Assembly: GCA_964563395.1 (NCBI GenBank)
Contig: CAZLWK010000003.1
Coordinates: 62,001 to 126,000 of the forward strand
Length of the DNA stretch: 64,000 bases
Direction: 5' to 3'
Origin: JBEVOS01 sp964563395
GTDB lineage: Bacteria > Pseudomonadota > Alphaproteobacteria > Caulobacterales > Aquidulcibacteraceae
Shown piece after piece: positions 32,669 through 41,404 of the stretch. The notes beneath the pieces were generated by a model. That model was given only the letters and a program-made list of their open reading frames with translations. It was not told where the DNA came from and did not search any database. The translations under genes and the position numbers were made by a program. Within the stretch, counting starts at the first letter, position 1; each line of letters opens with the position of its first letter.

Positions 32669-32908
32669 TCAGGCGGCCTCCCGCCGGGGGACGGCGCGCG
32701 GATAACCATTGACCATGTCGCTGCGCAGATCGAACCGTGTTGCGCGAGTCTTCAGGTCGAAACCGGATTCCACGACATAGATGGTCACCGGCGTCCCTAA
32801 TTGTCGCCAATAATCCTCGATCGTCTTCTTCAGGGCTTGCGCGCCTTCGAACGTGCAATAATTCGGTTCGCCGCCGCCAAAAGTCTCAGCATTCAACGCG
32901 ATGAGCAT
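32669..32908 (-). CDS. Small conserved-looking hypothetical protein
   Basis: A 79-residue cytoplasmic protein (MLIALNAETFGGGEPNYCTFEG...) with mixed alpha/beta character and no signal peptide. It includes TIEDYWRQLGTPVTIYVVESGFDLKTRATRFDLRSDMVNGYP. Codon use looks coding and it has its own intergenic space. I do not recognise a named family. The C-terminal end reaches to within 13 bases of the convergent HTH regulator. Confidence 0.6.
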   Translation of the reverse strand: MLIALNAETFGGGEPNYCTFEGAQALKKTIEDYWRQLGTPVTIYVVESGFDLKTRATRFDLRSDMVNGYPRAVPRREAA

Positions 32909-33046
32909 GACGTCTCCGCATAGTGACGTTATGCGACCACAGGATGTTTATCCGCCCTGATTCGGCAAGGGCTTTACTGGAGCGCGTGGCACGGTTTGGG
33001 TCACATTTCGTGCGAAAAGCGCGTGTATTTCAAGCGCTTGCAACCG

Positions 33047-34189
33047 CTACTCGTTCGCAGCCTGGGTGCGATCGGATACGATGCGGACGATCTCCTCCGT
33101 ATGCGCGCTAGGAGCGGATTCAGGCGCCGCCTCGATCTCGTAAACTCGGATCGTCTCGCCCGCGCCGATCTCCGCCTCCTTGACGATCCGCACCAAAGTG
33201 TCCTCGTCCACGCGCGGCGCGCCCGGCTTCTGCTTGACGACGACGAAAGCGCTCGGATCGGCGTCGATGTCGGCGATCAGCGGCTCCTCAAAAATCGGCG
33301 CCAGCGCCTTGGCGGTTTTGCGGCGGCGGCGTTTGCGTTGCGGCGCTTCGAGCGGCTCGCCCGCGCGATTGTGCTGCCGGGCGACCGAGTCATCGAGCTC
33401 GCCGCGCAGATAGATCGCCACCTGGCCGAAGAGACGAACGCTCGACAGCGTCTGAATGGCGCGGGTGTAGCCGCCGCGCTTCGAGGCCTGAAAGCCGACG
33501 ACGCTCTCCATGTCGAAGCGATCCAGCCAATAGGGCGCGATGTCGGCGAAGGCGGAGCCGGTGACCGGATCTTCCGGCAAGCCCATGCCCGGACCGAAGA
33601 AACGGCAGACGAAATCATAGGGCTTGCCCTCGTCCGCCGGCGCCGTGACAGCCAGACATCCCTGCCGTGGACCGCGCACGAGCCGCTCGATGGCCGCGAA
33701 ATCTGGCTTGAGATCGCGCACGGCGGCTTCACTCTCGAGCACCGCGTTCGCGTATTCGCCGACGAAGGCGTCGACGATGCGCGCCCCGCCCAGCGCGGGA
33801 ATGAGCTCGGCCGGAACCGTCCAAGGCGCGCGCACGCGGCGCGGCAAGTCGAGCGTGTAGCCCTCGGCGGTGCGCCGTACGATCAGGGCGCCGGCCTGGG
33901 TGTCGAACACGGCGACCTCCAGATCCGGTTCGATCTCGGACAGCAGCACAGCTCCGGCGGCGAGCGTGGCGTGCCCGCAGATCGGAACCTCCGCGGCCGG
34001 GGTGAACCAGCGCAGCTGATAATTGCCCTTAAGGCCGGTTGGCGCGAAGAACGCCGTCTCTGAAAGCCGGCTCTCCGCCGCGATGGCCTGGAGCGTGGCG
34101 TCAGGGAGCCAGCGCTGCAGCGGCACGATCGCGGCTGGGTTGCCGGTGAAGACCCGGTCGGTGAAGGCGTCGACGATCCAAAGGCGCAT
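33047..34189 (-). CDS. PhzF-family protein with C-terminal extension
   Basis: The first about 285 residues form a PhzF-type isomerase/epimerase domain: VDAFTDRVFTGNPAAIV, the active-site region ESRLSETAFF, FTPAAEVPICGHATLA and EDPVTGSAF. About 95 further residues follow, starting with a very basic linker (QRKRRRRKTAK). They contain a beta-rich acidic stretch (PSAFVVVKQKPGAPRVDEDTLVRIV...) not usual in PhzF. I chose the ATG at 34189 because the family begins MRLWIVDAFT. The substrate is unknown; most such proteins do not make phenazines. Confidence 0.85.
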   Translation of the reverse strand: MRLWIVDAFTDRVFTGNPAAIVPLQRWLPDATLQAIAAESRLSETAFFAPTGLKGNYQLRWFTPAAEVPICGHATLAAGAVLLSEIEPDLEVAVFDTQAGALIVRRTAEGYTLDLPRRVRAPWTVPAELIPALGGARIVDAFVGEYANAVLESEAAVRDLKPDFAAIERLVRGPRQGCLAVTAPADEGKPYDFVCRFFGPGMGLPEDPVTGSAFADIAPYWLDRFDMESVVGFQASKRGGYTRAIQTLSSVRLFGQVAIYLRGELDDSVARQHNRAGEPLEAPQRKRRRRKTAKALAPIFEEPLIADIDADPSAFVVVKQKPGAPRVDEDTLVRIVKEAEIGAGETIRVYEIEAAPESAPSAHTEEIVRIVSDRTQAANE

Positions 34190-34259
34190 AAGGCGCGCTC
34201 CTGCCTCGATTTTCCGGTCTTTATGCCGGCTCGTTCGGCGGCTGGCGAGCGCCCTCGCC

Positions 34260-35072
34260 TTATCCGGGCGGGAAAGGCGGGATCGCCCAGCCGTGCGCCA
34301 GCGGGCCATGGCCCTGGCCCAGACCAGGCGCATGGCGAAGAGCCCCCAGGAGATAGGCGCGTGCGCGCGCGATGGCGGCCCCCAGCGGAAGCCCCTGCGC
34401 AAGACCGGCGGCGATGGCGGACGCCAATGTGCAACCCGTTCCATGCGTTGAGGTGGTTTGCAGGCGAGGCCCCTCGAACACCTGAAAGGCATCCCCGTCG
34501 AAAAGGACGTCGCGCACGACCTCCCCGTCGATGTGGCCGCCCTTCACGAGCGCCGCCCGCGCGCCAAGCGCGACGAGCGCGGCCGCGGCGCCCTTCTGAC
34601 CCTCCAGATCCTCCACCGCCAGGCCCGTCAACCGCGCGGCCTCGGGCGCGTTCGGGGTAACCAAGGCGGCCATCGGCAAGGCCGCGCGCAGCGCGCCAAG
34701 CGCGTCCTCGTCAAGGAGCGCGGCGCCGCCCTTGGCGATCATCACCGGATCGAGCACCACCGGGAGCGCGCGGGCATGCACGCGCGCGGCTTCCGCCACG
34801 GTCTCGATGATCGCCGCCGAGCCAAGCATGCCGATCTTCCAGCAATCGGCCCCGATATCGCTCATCACCGCATCGATCTGCGCGCGGATGATGTCCGTGG
34901 GCACGGAATGCACGCCGCTCACGCCCAGCGTGTTCTGCACCGTGATGGCGGTGACGGCGTTCATCGCATAGCCGCCGAGCGCGGTGATTGTCTTGATATC
35001 GGCTTGAAGGCCGGCGCCGCCGCCTGAATCCGAGCCGGCGATGATGAGGACGCGGCCGCGTGGCGCGTTCAT
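34260..35072 (-). CDS. thiD: Hydroxymethylpyrimidine / phosphomethylpyrimidine kinase
   Basis: ThiD phosphorylates HMP and HMP-P in thiamine synthesis. The ribokinase-fold signatures are AGSDSGGGAGLQADIKTITALGGY, DPVMIAKGGAALL, TPNAPEAARLTG, LVKGGH and the catalytic TTSTHGTGCTLASAIAAGLA. 270 residues, normal. Its start overlaps the upstream Uma2 gene by 4 bases, suggesting a shared transcript. No other thiamine genes are in the window. Confidence 0.95.
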   Translation of the reverse strand: MNAPRGRVLIIAGSDSGGGAGLQADIKTITALGGYAMNAVTAITVQNTLGVSGVHSVPTDIIRAQIDAVMSDIGADCWKIGMLGSAAIIETVAEAARVHARALPVVLDPVMIAKGGAALLDEDALGALRAALPMAALVTPNAPEAARLTGLAVEDLEGQKGAAAALVALGARAALVKGGHIDGEVVRDVLFDGDAFQVFEGPRLQTTSTHGTGCTLASAIAAGLAQGLPLGAAIARARAYLLGALRHAPGLGQGHGPLAHGWAIPPFPPG

Positions 35073-35662
35073 GAATCCGGAGCGCCTTCTTGCGCCTGCG
35101 GAGGAGGATCAAGGGTGACGCCTTCGTAGATCTGGCCAAGCACGATGCGAACATCGACAGCGGACAACTCGACAATGGCCTCCGGGCCGCTCAACGCTTC
35201 ATAACGCCAGCTGTCCTCCATGCGCGTCCACAAGGAGCCGCTGATCACCCCTTGCTGCACATGCAGGATCGCATTGATGCTGGGGACCGATTGGTAGTCC
35301 GCGAGCTTTTCGCTGATATCGATTTGCAGCGTGCTTCTGGACAGCACTTCCACCACGATTGTCGGTTCGGCGGCGGCGACGTCCTCCGGCTTGCCTTCAC
35401 CGCAATCGACCAGAACATCCGGATAGCGGACGTCACCCGCCGGTGTGATGACTTTCAGGGTCTCCATGAAGGGGCGGCATTTTTTGCCCTTCAACGCCGC
35501 TCGCAGCAGCATGAAGATGTTGCCGGCGATATCGCCGTGCCGGCGCGTGGCGCCGACCATGGCGCGGATGCGTCCGCCGACAAATTCATGGCGCGTCTCT
35601 TGGCGCGCTTCCCAGGCCAGGAACTCGCTCAAGGTTAAAGGGCGGCGCAGCGTGTCGGCCAT
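35069..35662 (-). CDS. Uma2 family (DUF820) putative endonuclease
   Basis: This 197-residue protein matches the Uma2/DUF820 family, which has a PD-(D/E)XK nuclease-like fold: LTLSEFLAWEARQETRHEFVGGRI, ETLKVITPAGDVRYPDVLVDC, TIVVEVLSRSTLQIDISEKLADYQSVPSI. The residues D (PDVLVD) and E-x-L (VVEVLS) are the predicted metal site. The family is common in cyanobacteria, and its role is unknown. It is coupled by a 4-base overlap to thiD and follows folP closely. Confidence 0.88.
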   Translation of the reverse strand: MADTLRRPLTLSEFLAWEARQETRHEFVGGRIRAMVGATRRHGDIAGNIFMLLRAALKGKKCRPFMETLKVITPAGDVRYPDVLVDCGEGKPEDVAAAEPTIVVEVLSRSTLQIDISEKLADYQSVPSINAILHVQQGVISGSLWTRMEDSWRYEALSGPEAIVELSAVDVRIVLGQIYEGVTLDPPPQAQEGAPDS

Positions 35663-35666
35663 GGCG

Positions 35667-36497
35667 CTATCCTAACATGCCGCTCGCCCGCCAGACAGTG
35701 AGCGCCTGCGCCGTCTCAGCAACGTCATGGACTCGCAACATCGCCGCGCCGTTTTGCGCGGCCCGCAAGGCGAGCGCGATGGAGCCGCCGAGGCGCTGGG
35801 CCGGCGTAGAGGCGCGCTCTTCGATCTTTTCGATGAGGCTCTTGCGCGACGCGCCGAACAGGATCGGCGCGGCGGCGGCTTTCGCCAGCGCCGGCAGGGC
35901 GGCGATCAGCGCCAGATTGTGCCGCAACGTTTTGCCAAACCCTATCCCCGGATCGACGCACACCACCGACGCGCCCGCCGCGCGCGCCGCCTCAGCGCGT
36001 TCCGAAAGGAAGGCGGCCACCTCCGTCACCACGTCGTCATAATGCGGCGCGGCCTGCATCGTGCGCGGCTCGCCCTGCATATGCATCAAGATCACCGGGG
36101 CCTTGAGACGCGCGGCCATGGCCAGCGCCCCGGGTGCGCGCAGCGCCATCACATCGTTCCAAATCGTCGCCCCCGCCGCGAAGGCCGCCTCCGCCACCTC
36201 GGGCTTCATCGTGTCGATGGAGATGGGCGCCGCGCTCACGCGCCGGACAGCTTCGATCACGGGGACGACGCGTGCGATTTCCTCGTCGGCGGCCACGGGG
36301 GCGGCGCCCGGCCGGGTCGATTCCCCGCCCAGATCGATCACGTCCGCGCCGGCCTCCGCCATGGCGAGGGCGTGCGCGGCGGCGCCTTCGCCGCGCCACA
36401 CGCCGCCGTCAGAGAAGGAATCGGGCGTCACATTGAGCACGCCCATGATGTAGGGCCCGCCGGGGAGTTTGGGCGGCGGTAAAAAAGGGAGCTGCAT
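35667..36497 (-). CDS. folP: Dihydropteroate synthase
   Basis: FolP condenses p-aminobenzoate with dihydropterin pyrophosphate in folate synthesis. Signatures: MGVLNVTPDSFSDGG, DVIDLGGESTRPGA, ISIDTMKPEVAEAA, NDVMAL, DPGIGFGKT and GASRKSLI. I chose the ATG at 36497 (276 residues, MQLPFLPPPKLPGG) over the in-frame start at 36557. It is followed on the same strand by Uma2 and thiD, together possibly an operon. Confidence 0.95.
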   Translation of the reverse strand: MQLPFLPPPKLPGGPYIMGVLNVTPDSFSDGGVWRGEGAAAHALAMAEAGADVIDLGGESTRPGAAPVAADEEIARVVPVIEAVRRVSAAPISIDTMKPEVAEAAFAAGATIWNDVMALRAPGALAMAARLKAPVILMHMQGEPRTMQAAPHYDDVVTEVAAFLSERAEAARAAGASVVCVDPGIGFGKTLRHNLALIAALPALAKAAAAPILFGASRKSLIEKIEERASTPAQRLGGSIALALRAAQNGAAMLRVHDVAETAQALTVWRASGMLG

Positions 36498-36572
36498 GGG
36501 CGCCTCCGGTGCATTGAAAGCGCATCGCCCGCAAGCGGTGACGCCCGTCGCGAACATCGCTATCGCACGTCC

Positions 36573-37049
36573 ATGAGCGTCTCTCTGCGACTACGCCTGG
36601 AGCCGGTGATCACGCCCGCCTTCCGGCTCTGGTGGCGCTTTTCGCGCGGCATGACGCTCGGCGTGCGCGGCATTGCGTGCGACGCGGACGGCCGCGTGCT
36701 CCTGGTGCGGCACACCTATCGCGATGGCTGGTATCTGCCCGGCGGGGGCGTCGATTCCGGCGAGACCGCTCTGGCCGCCGCGATCCGGGAAATGGCGGAG
36801 GAAGGCGCGATCGCGCCGACCACGCCGCCCGTTCTTGTGGGATTTTACTCAAATCACGCGGCGCACCGTAACGATCACGTGGCGGTCTATCGTTTTGAAT
36901 CCTGGCGCCCGACAGCGCCGTTGGAGAATGGCGAGATCGCCGAGCGCGCCTTCTTTGCGCTCGACGCGCTGCCGCAGGGGATCACACGCGGCACGCGCCG
37001 GCGCCTGTCGGAAGCATTCGAGGGCGCGCCAATAGCCGAGGAATGGTGA
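36573..37049 (+). CDS. NUDIX hydrolase
   Basis: The 158-residue protein holds a Nudix box beginning GGGVDSGETALAAAIREMAEEGA (residues about 55-77). It deviates from GX5EX7REUXEEXGU at the last conserved Gly, which reads Ala. Flanking strands (TLGVRGIACDADGRVLLVRHTYRDGWYLPGG) are typical. Substrate unknown; nucleoside diphosphate derivatives are usual. It is divergent from folP and overlaps the region just before pyk. Confidence 0.88.
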   Translation: MSVSLRLRLEPVITPAFRLWWRFSRGMTLGVRGIACDADGRVLLVRHTYRDGWYLPGGGVDSGETALAAAIREMAEEGAIAPTTPPVLVGFYSNHAAHRNDHVAVYRFESWRPTAPLENGEIAERAFFALDALPQGITRGTRRRLSEAFEGAPIAEEW

Positions 37050-37051
37050 GC

Positions 37052-38467
37052 ATGAAACGTACGCGCGCCTGCAAAATCCTGGCGACGCTCGGTCCCGCGA
37101 GCGATGCGCCGGAACGACTCATGCAGATGATCGAGGCGGGCGTGTCCGCGTTCCGGCTCAATTTCAGCCATGGCGCGCACGAAGAACACGCGCGCCGCTA
37201 CGCCGCCATCCGCGATGCGGAAAGGCGGAGCGGCAAATATGTCGCCATACTCGCGGATCTTCAGGGGCCGAAAATCCGCGTCGGCCCCATCGCCGGCGAC
37301 GCAATGGTTTTGCGCTGGAACGAAACCCTCTTGTTGGAGGCGTCGGACGCGCCCGGCGAGGCAGGCCTCATTCGACTTCCGCATCCGGAGGTGCTCGCGG
37401 CGCTGCAGATCGGCGATGCGCTCAAGCTCGACGACGGACGCCTGCAACTCACGATCATCGGGGCCGAAGGCGCGCGTCTCAAGGCGCGCGTGGACATTGG
37501 CGGCGAATTGAAGAGCCGCAAGGGCGTGAACATTCCCTCCCGCCCCATCCCGATTTCGCCGCTGACGGCCAAGGACCGCGCCGATTGCGCCTTCGCGCTC
37601 GATCTGGGCGTTGACTATATCGCCCTCTCCTTCGTCCAGACACCGGACGACATGCGCGAGGCGCGCGCGCTCGTGCGCGAACGCGCGGGGCTGATCGCCA
37701 AGATCGAAAAGCCCGCCGCGCTGGCGCATCTCGATGAGATCGTCGCGCTCTCCGACGGCGTGATGGTGGCGCGCGGCGATCTCGGGGTCGAACTCGCGGC
37801 CGAACAAGTGCCAATCGCGCAGCGGCGCATCGTGCGCACGGCGCGCGCGGCGGGAAAGCCCGTCATCGTCGCCACGCACATGCTTGAAAGCATGGTCGAT
37901 GCGCCCACACCCACGCGCGCGGAAGCCAGCGATGTGGCGACCGCGGTCTATCAAGGCGCGGACGCGGTGATGCTTTCGGCTGAAAGCGCGGTCGGGCGCC
38001 ATCCGGCCACGGCGGTCGCCATCATGGATCGCATCATCCGCGCCGTGGAGGACGATCCCGATCATTGGGACAGCCTCATGCGCGACATCGCGCGCCCGGA
38101 ACCGACGGCGTCCGACGCGATCGCGCTCTCGGCTCGCCATATCGCGCATGTGCTCGAATGCGCGGCCGTGATCGGCTACACGACGACGGGCTCCACCGCA
38201 CTGCGGCTCGCGCGCGAGCGCCCGCGCTGCGGCGTCGTGGGCATGACTCCGCGCCTTGAGACGGCGCGCCGCCTCTGCCTGGCCTGGGGCGTACGCAGCG
38301 TCGTCACGGAAGACGCGACATCACTGGAAGACATGGTCGCGAACGCCGAGCGCGAAGTGCGCGCGCTCGGTCTCGCCGCCGCCGACGACCGGATCGTCGT
38401 CACCGCCGGGATCCCGTTCGGCCGGCCTGGCAAGACAAACACGCTGCGCATCGTGCGCCTCGAGTAA
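37052..38467 (+). CDS. pyk: Pyruvate kinase
   Basis: The enzyme transfers phosphate from PEP to ADP at the end of glycolysis. Present are ILATLGPAS, FRLNFSHG, LQGPKIRVG, the active-site lysine region IAKIEKPAAL, MVARGDLGVELA and VATHMLESM with the C-terminal domain following. 471 residues from the ATG at 37052; an in-frame ATG at 37043 is possible. It begins right after the Nudix gene. Confidence 0.96.
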   Translation: MKRTRACKILATLGPASDAPERLMQMIEAGVSAFRLNFSHGAHEEHARRYAAIRDAERRSGKYVAILADLQGPKIRVGPIAGDAMVLRWNETLLLEASDAPGEAGLIRLPHPEVLAALQIGDALKLDDGRLQLTIIGAEGARLKARVDIGGELKSRKGVNIPSRPIPISPLTAKDRADCAFALDLGVDYIALSFVQTPDDMREARALVRERAGLIAKIEKPAALAHLDEIVALSDGVMVARGDLGVELAAEQVPIAQRRIVRTARAAGKPVIVATHMLESMVDAPTPTRAEASDVATAVYQGADAVMLSAESAVGRHPATAVAIMDRIIRAVEDDPDHWDSLMRDIARPEPTASDAIALSARHIAHVLECAAVIGYTTTGSTALRLARERPRCGVVGMTPRLETARRLCLAWGVRSVVTEDATSLEDMVANAEREVRALGLAAADDRIVVTAGIPFGRPGKTNTLRIVRLE

Positions 38468-38518
38468 CCGCCGATCCATGGGCGCGCGTACTGACGACGA
38501 GCACTTTGGGGGGACGAC

Positions 38519-38758
38519 TTGATTAAGAACGTGGCCGACATCGCGCGGATCGCGCTTTCGCCAGGCGTGATGCGCCGCGCCGTCGCGATGGGGCTGATCG
38601 TCGGTTCGATCCAAACCTTGGTGAATCAGGGCGACGCTATTTTCGCGGGCGATGCGCCCAATTTTCTCAAGGTCGCGCTCACTTGCTTTGTCACCTATTG
38701 CGTTTCGACGCATGGCGGCGTCACCGCCCAGCTCAGCCTGATGCGCGCCAGCGCCTAA
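38519..38758 (+). CDS. NrtS-like small membrane protein
   Basis: A 79-residue protein with two hydrophobic segments (VMRRAVAMGLIVGSIQTLVNQGDAIF and FLKVALTCFVTYCVST). The pattern LVNQGDAI...LK.ALT..V.YCVST agrees with what I remember of NrtS, a small nitrate/nitrite transport protein. Start is TTG preceded by a strong GGGGGGA ribosome-binding site. No nitrate-assimilation gene is near. Its stop codon overlaps the stop of the convergent aminotransferase gene. Confidence 0.65.
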   Translation: MIKNVADIARIALSPGVMRRAVAMGLIVGSIQTLVNQGDAIFAGDAPNFLKVALTCFVTYCVSTHGGVTAQLSLMRASA

Positions 38759-39912
38759 ACGAGATTTCGACGCATCCGGCCGAGCCGCTCCACGCCGGCA
38801 TCGATGGTGGCGTCGCGCTTGGCGAAGCAGAGCCGCACATGCGTGCGCGGCGGATCGGCGCCATAGAAGGCCGACAAGGGGATCGACGCGACGCCCGCCT
38901 CCTCCACCGCGCGGAAGGCAAAACTTTCATCGTCCAGCGCCACGCCGGAGCCGCGCAGATCGATGTTCATGAAATAGGTGCCGCCGGCGGGCGCGATGAC
39001 GAAGCCTTCGGCGATCAGGCCCTCGGCCATGCGGTCGCGCGCGCGCTGGAGTTCGGCGCGCATCGCGGCGAAATATTCGGGCGGCTGCATAAGTCCGAGC
39101 GCCGCCGCGCGTTGCAGATTTGGCGGCGTCGTGAAGGTGAGAAATTGATGCGCCTTGACGAGCGCGCTGGTTAGCTCAGGCGCCGCGCACAGGAAGCCCA
39201 CCTTCCAGCCGGTCATTTGAAACATCTTGCCGGCGGAGCCGATCTTGATCGTGCGCGACCGCATGCCGGGCACGGCCAGCATCGTTGCGTGCGACGCGCC
39301 GTCGAACACCACATGCTCCCACACTTCATCGCAGATCGCGACCGCATCATGGGCGATGCAATATTTCGCGATGAGCGCGAGATCATCCTGGCCGATCAAG
39401 GTCGCCGCCGGATTGATCGGCGAATTGACGACCACCGCCCGCGTGCGCGCGGTGAAGGCGGCGGCGAGTTCGGCCTCCTCCACGCGCCAGAGCGGGGGCT
39501 TGAGGCGCACGAAACGCGGACCCCCCCCGGCGCGGCGCACCAGGGGCAGATAGGCGTCATACATCGGTTCGATCAGGACCACCTCGTCGCCCGGCTCGAT
39601 CACCGCAAGCAACGCGGCCGCGATCGCCTCCGTGGCGCCCGACGTGATCGTAACCTCTCGCGCCCAATCAAGGTCAAGGCCGTGATGGGCGTTGTAGTGC
39701 GCCGCGACCGCTTCACGCGTTTCCGGCAAGCCGCGCATGGGCGGATATTGATTGGGCCCCTCAATGAGCGCGCGCGCGGCCGCTTCGCGCAGGAAGAGCG
39801 GTCCGTCTTCCTCGGGAAAGCCCTGGCCGAGATTGATCGCGCCCGTTTCGCGGGCGCGCACGCTCATCACATCGAAGATCGTGTCGCCCAGCGCGGCGTA
39901 GACGCGATTCAA
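38755..39912 (-). CDS. Class I/II PLP-dependent aminotransferase
   Basis: A fold-type I aminotransferase of 385 residues, with the N-terminal INLGQGFPEEDGP, TSGATEAIAAAL, NSPINPAATL (NPxNP-like) and the PLP-lysine in GSAGKMFQMTGWKVGF, then the carboxylate-binding Arg in VRLCF. It resembles methionine/kynurenine-type aminotransferases (YbdL group); the substrate is not certain. Its start overlaps the ilvE stop by 4 bases, so the two are co-expressed. Confidence 0.92.
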   Translation of the reverse strand: MNRVYAALGDTIFDVMSVRARETGAINLGQGFPEEDGPLFLREAAARALIEGPNQYPPMRGLPETREAVAAHYNAHHGLDLDWAREVTITSGATEAIAAALLAVIEPGDEVVLIEPMYDAYLPLVRRAGGGPRFVRLKPPLWRVEEAELAAAFTARTRAVVVNSPINPAATLIGQDDLALIAKYCIAHDAVAICDEVWEHVVFDGASHATMLAVPGMRSRTIKIGSAGKMFQMTGWKVGFLCAAPELTSALVKAHQFLTFTTPPNLQRAAALGLMQPPEYFAAMRAELQRARDRMAEGLIAEGFVIAPAGGTYFMNIDLRGSGVALDDESFAFRAVEEAGVASIPLSAFYGADPPRTHVRLCFAKRDATIDAGVERLGRMRRNLV

Positions 39913-40787
39913 GCCGCGTTCCGCCGCCGCGTCACGGCCGCATAATCCTCGATCAGCTGGCTGGTAATGTCGCCGGGCTTATAGGCGATCCCGGCGATCT
40001 CGGCGACCGGCGTGATTTCGGCGGCGGACCCTGTGAGGAACACTTCGGAGAAGCCGGCCAGTTCGTTCGGCCAGATCGCGCGCTCGATCACTTCGATCCC
40101 GCGCTGGCGCGCCAATTGGATGACGGTCTGCCGCGTCAATCCGTTGAGGAAGCAATCGGGATAAGGCGTATGGATGGCGCCCTCGCGCACGAAGAAAATG
40201 TTCGCGCCGGTGGCCTCCGCCACTTGGCCGCGCCAATCGAGCATCAACGCATCCTGAAAGCCCTGCGCTTCCGCGCCATGCTTGGACAACGTGCAGATCA
40301 TGTAGAGACCCGCGGCCTTGGCGTGACACGGCGCCGTCGCCGGCGAGGGCCGTTGCCAGGGCGCGACCGTGAGGCGGATGCCTTTCATCTTGTCGGGGAA
40401 ATAATCGCCCCAATGCCAGGCGGCGATCGCGAGATTGATTCGGTTGGCCTGCGCCGAGACGCCCATCTTTTCCGAGCCGCGCCACGCGATGGCGCGGACA
40501 TAGGCCGAGCCGAGGCCAGTGCGCGCCACCGTCTCGTTCTTGGCGCGCTCCAATTCATCGACGCTGTAGGGGAGTGTGAACCCCATCAGGCGGGCGGAAT
40601 TGTGCAGACGCTCGCTATGCTCCCGCGAACGGAAGATCACGCCGTCATAAGCACGCTCGCCCTCGAACACGGCCGACGCATAATGCAGGCCATGGGTGAG
40701 CACATGCACATTGGCGGAACGCCAGGGCACGAATTCACCATTCATCCAGATCTGGCCGTCGCGGTCGTGATAGGCGGGTTCGCTCAT
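39909..40787 (-). CDS. ilvE: Branched-chain amino acid aminotransferase
   Basis: A fold-type IV PLP enzyme of 292 residues catalysing the last step in valine, leucine and isoleucine synthesis. Evidence: WMNGEFVPWRSANVHVLTHGLHYASAVFEGERAY, the PLP-lysine in CHAKAAGLY, AEATGANIFFV, LNGLTRQTVI and EVFLTGSAAEITPV. I chose the ATG at 40787 (MSEPAYHDRDGQ); an in-frame start at 40892 extends into the MarR-family promoter region. It is divergent from the regulator and coupled to the downstream aminotransferase. Confidence 0.94.
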   Translation of the reverse strand: MSEPAYHDRDGQIWMNGEFVPWRSANVHVLTHGLHYASAVFEGERAYDGVIFRSREHSERLHNSARLMGFTLPYSVDELERAKNETVARTGLGSAYVRAIAWRGSEKMGVSAQANRINLAIAAWHWGDYFPDKMKGIRLTVAPWQRPSPATAPCHAKAAGLYMICTLSKHGAEAQGFQDALMLDWRGQVAEATGANIFFVREGAIHTPYPDCFLNGLTRQTVIQLARQRGIEVIERAIWPNELAGFSEVFLTGSAAEITPVAEIAGIAYKPGDITSQLIEDYAAVTRRRNAA

Positions 40788-40921
40788 GAGGTGACTCTTG
40801 GGGTGCTTGCTCTTGGGGCCGGACCCCGCCTTCCAATGGCGCGCTTGCCCTGACCTTCTCAGATGCGTCATTGTCGGAGCGGCAGGTTGCAAGTCAACTC
40901 ATCTCATTCCATCGCTGGCGC

Positions 40922-41404
40922 ATGGCTGTTCCACAGGTTTCGGCAGGCGGTCCGGAGGGCCGGCTCTATCTCAAGGAAGATGAGCTCGACCGCGCGGTCG
41001 ATCTCGTGTTCGAGGCCGCCCGCGTGTTCTGGAAGAGCGCGGCGGGCGCGCTCGCCGCGCATGATCTTGGCCCGGCCCATTATCGGGCGCTCGCCGCGAT
41101 CCGCCGGCGCGAGGGCCAACCCGTCTCCGATTTGCTGGCGCGGCTCGGCGTGCGCAAGCAATCGCTGGCGCGTGTGCTCAGCGAGCTGGAGCAGGCGGGG
41201 CTCATCGCGCGCGAAAAAGGCGCGGCGGACAGACGCCAACGCCTCATCGTCCTTACCGACACAGGCCGCGCCGCCGAACGCGAAGCATCCGCTGCCTTGC
41301 GTGAGCGCTTGGGGCAGATTTTTCGAAGCGCGGGCGCCGAAAACGTCTCCGGCGCACGGATCGTGCTCGCCGCGCTGGCGGCCGGCGACGAGCGCGCGCC
41401 ATGA
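40922..41404 (+). CDS. MarR family regulator (PetP-like)
   Basis: A winged-helix regulator of 160 residues: VDLVFEAARVFWKSAAGAL, HYRALAAIRRREGQPVSDLLARLGVRKQSLARVLSELEQAGLIAREKGAADRRQRLIVLT. Followed by an OmpR-type regulator with a 4-base overlap, it matches the petP-petR arrangement known from Rhodobacter. The ATG at 40922 is preferred; a TTG at 40871 would extend it by 17 residues. Confidence 0.9.
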   Translation: MAVPQVSAGGPEGRLYLKEDELDRAVDLVFEAARVFWKSAAGALAAHDLGPAHYRALAAIRRREGQPVSDLLARLGVRKQSLARVLSELEQAGLIAREKGAADRRQRLIVLTDTGRAAEREASAALRERLGQIFRSAGAENVSGARIVLAALAAGDERAP

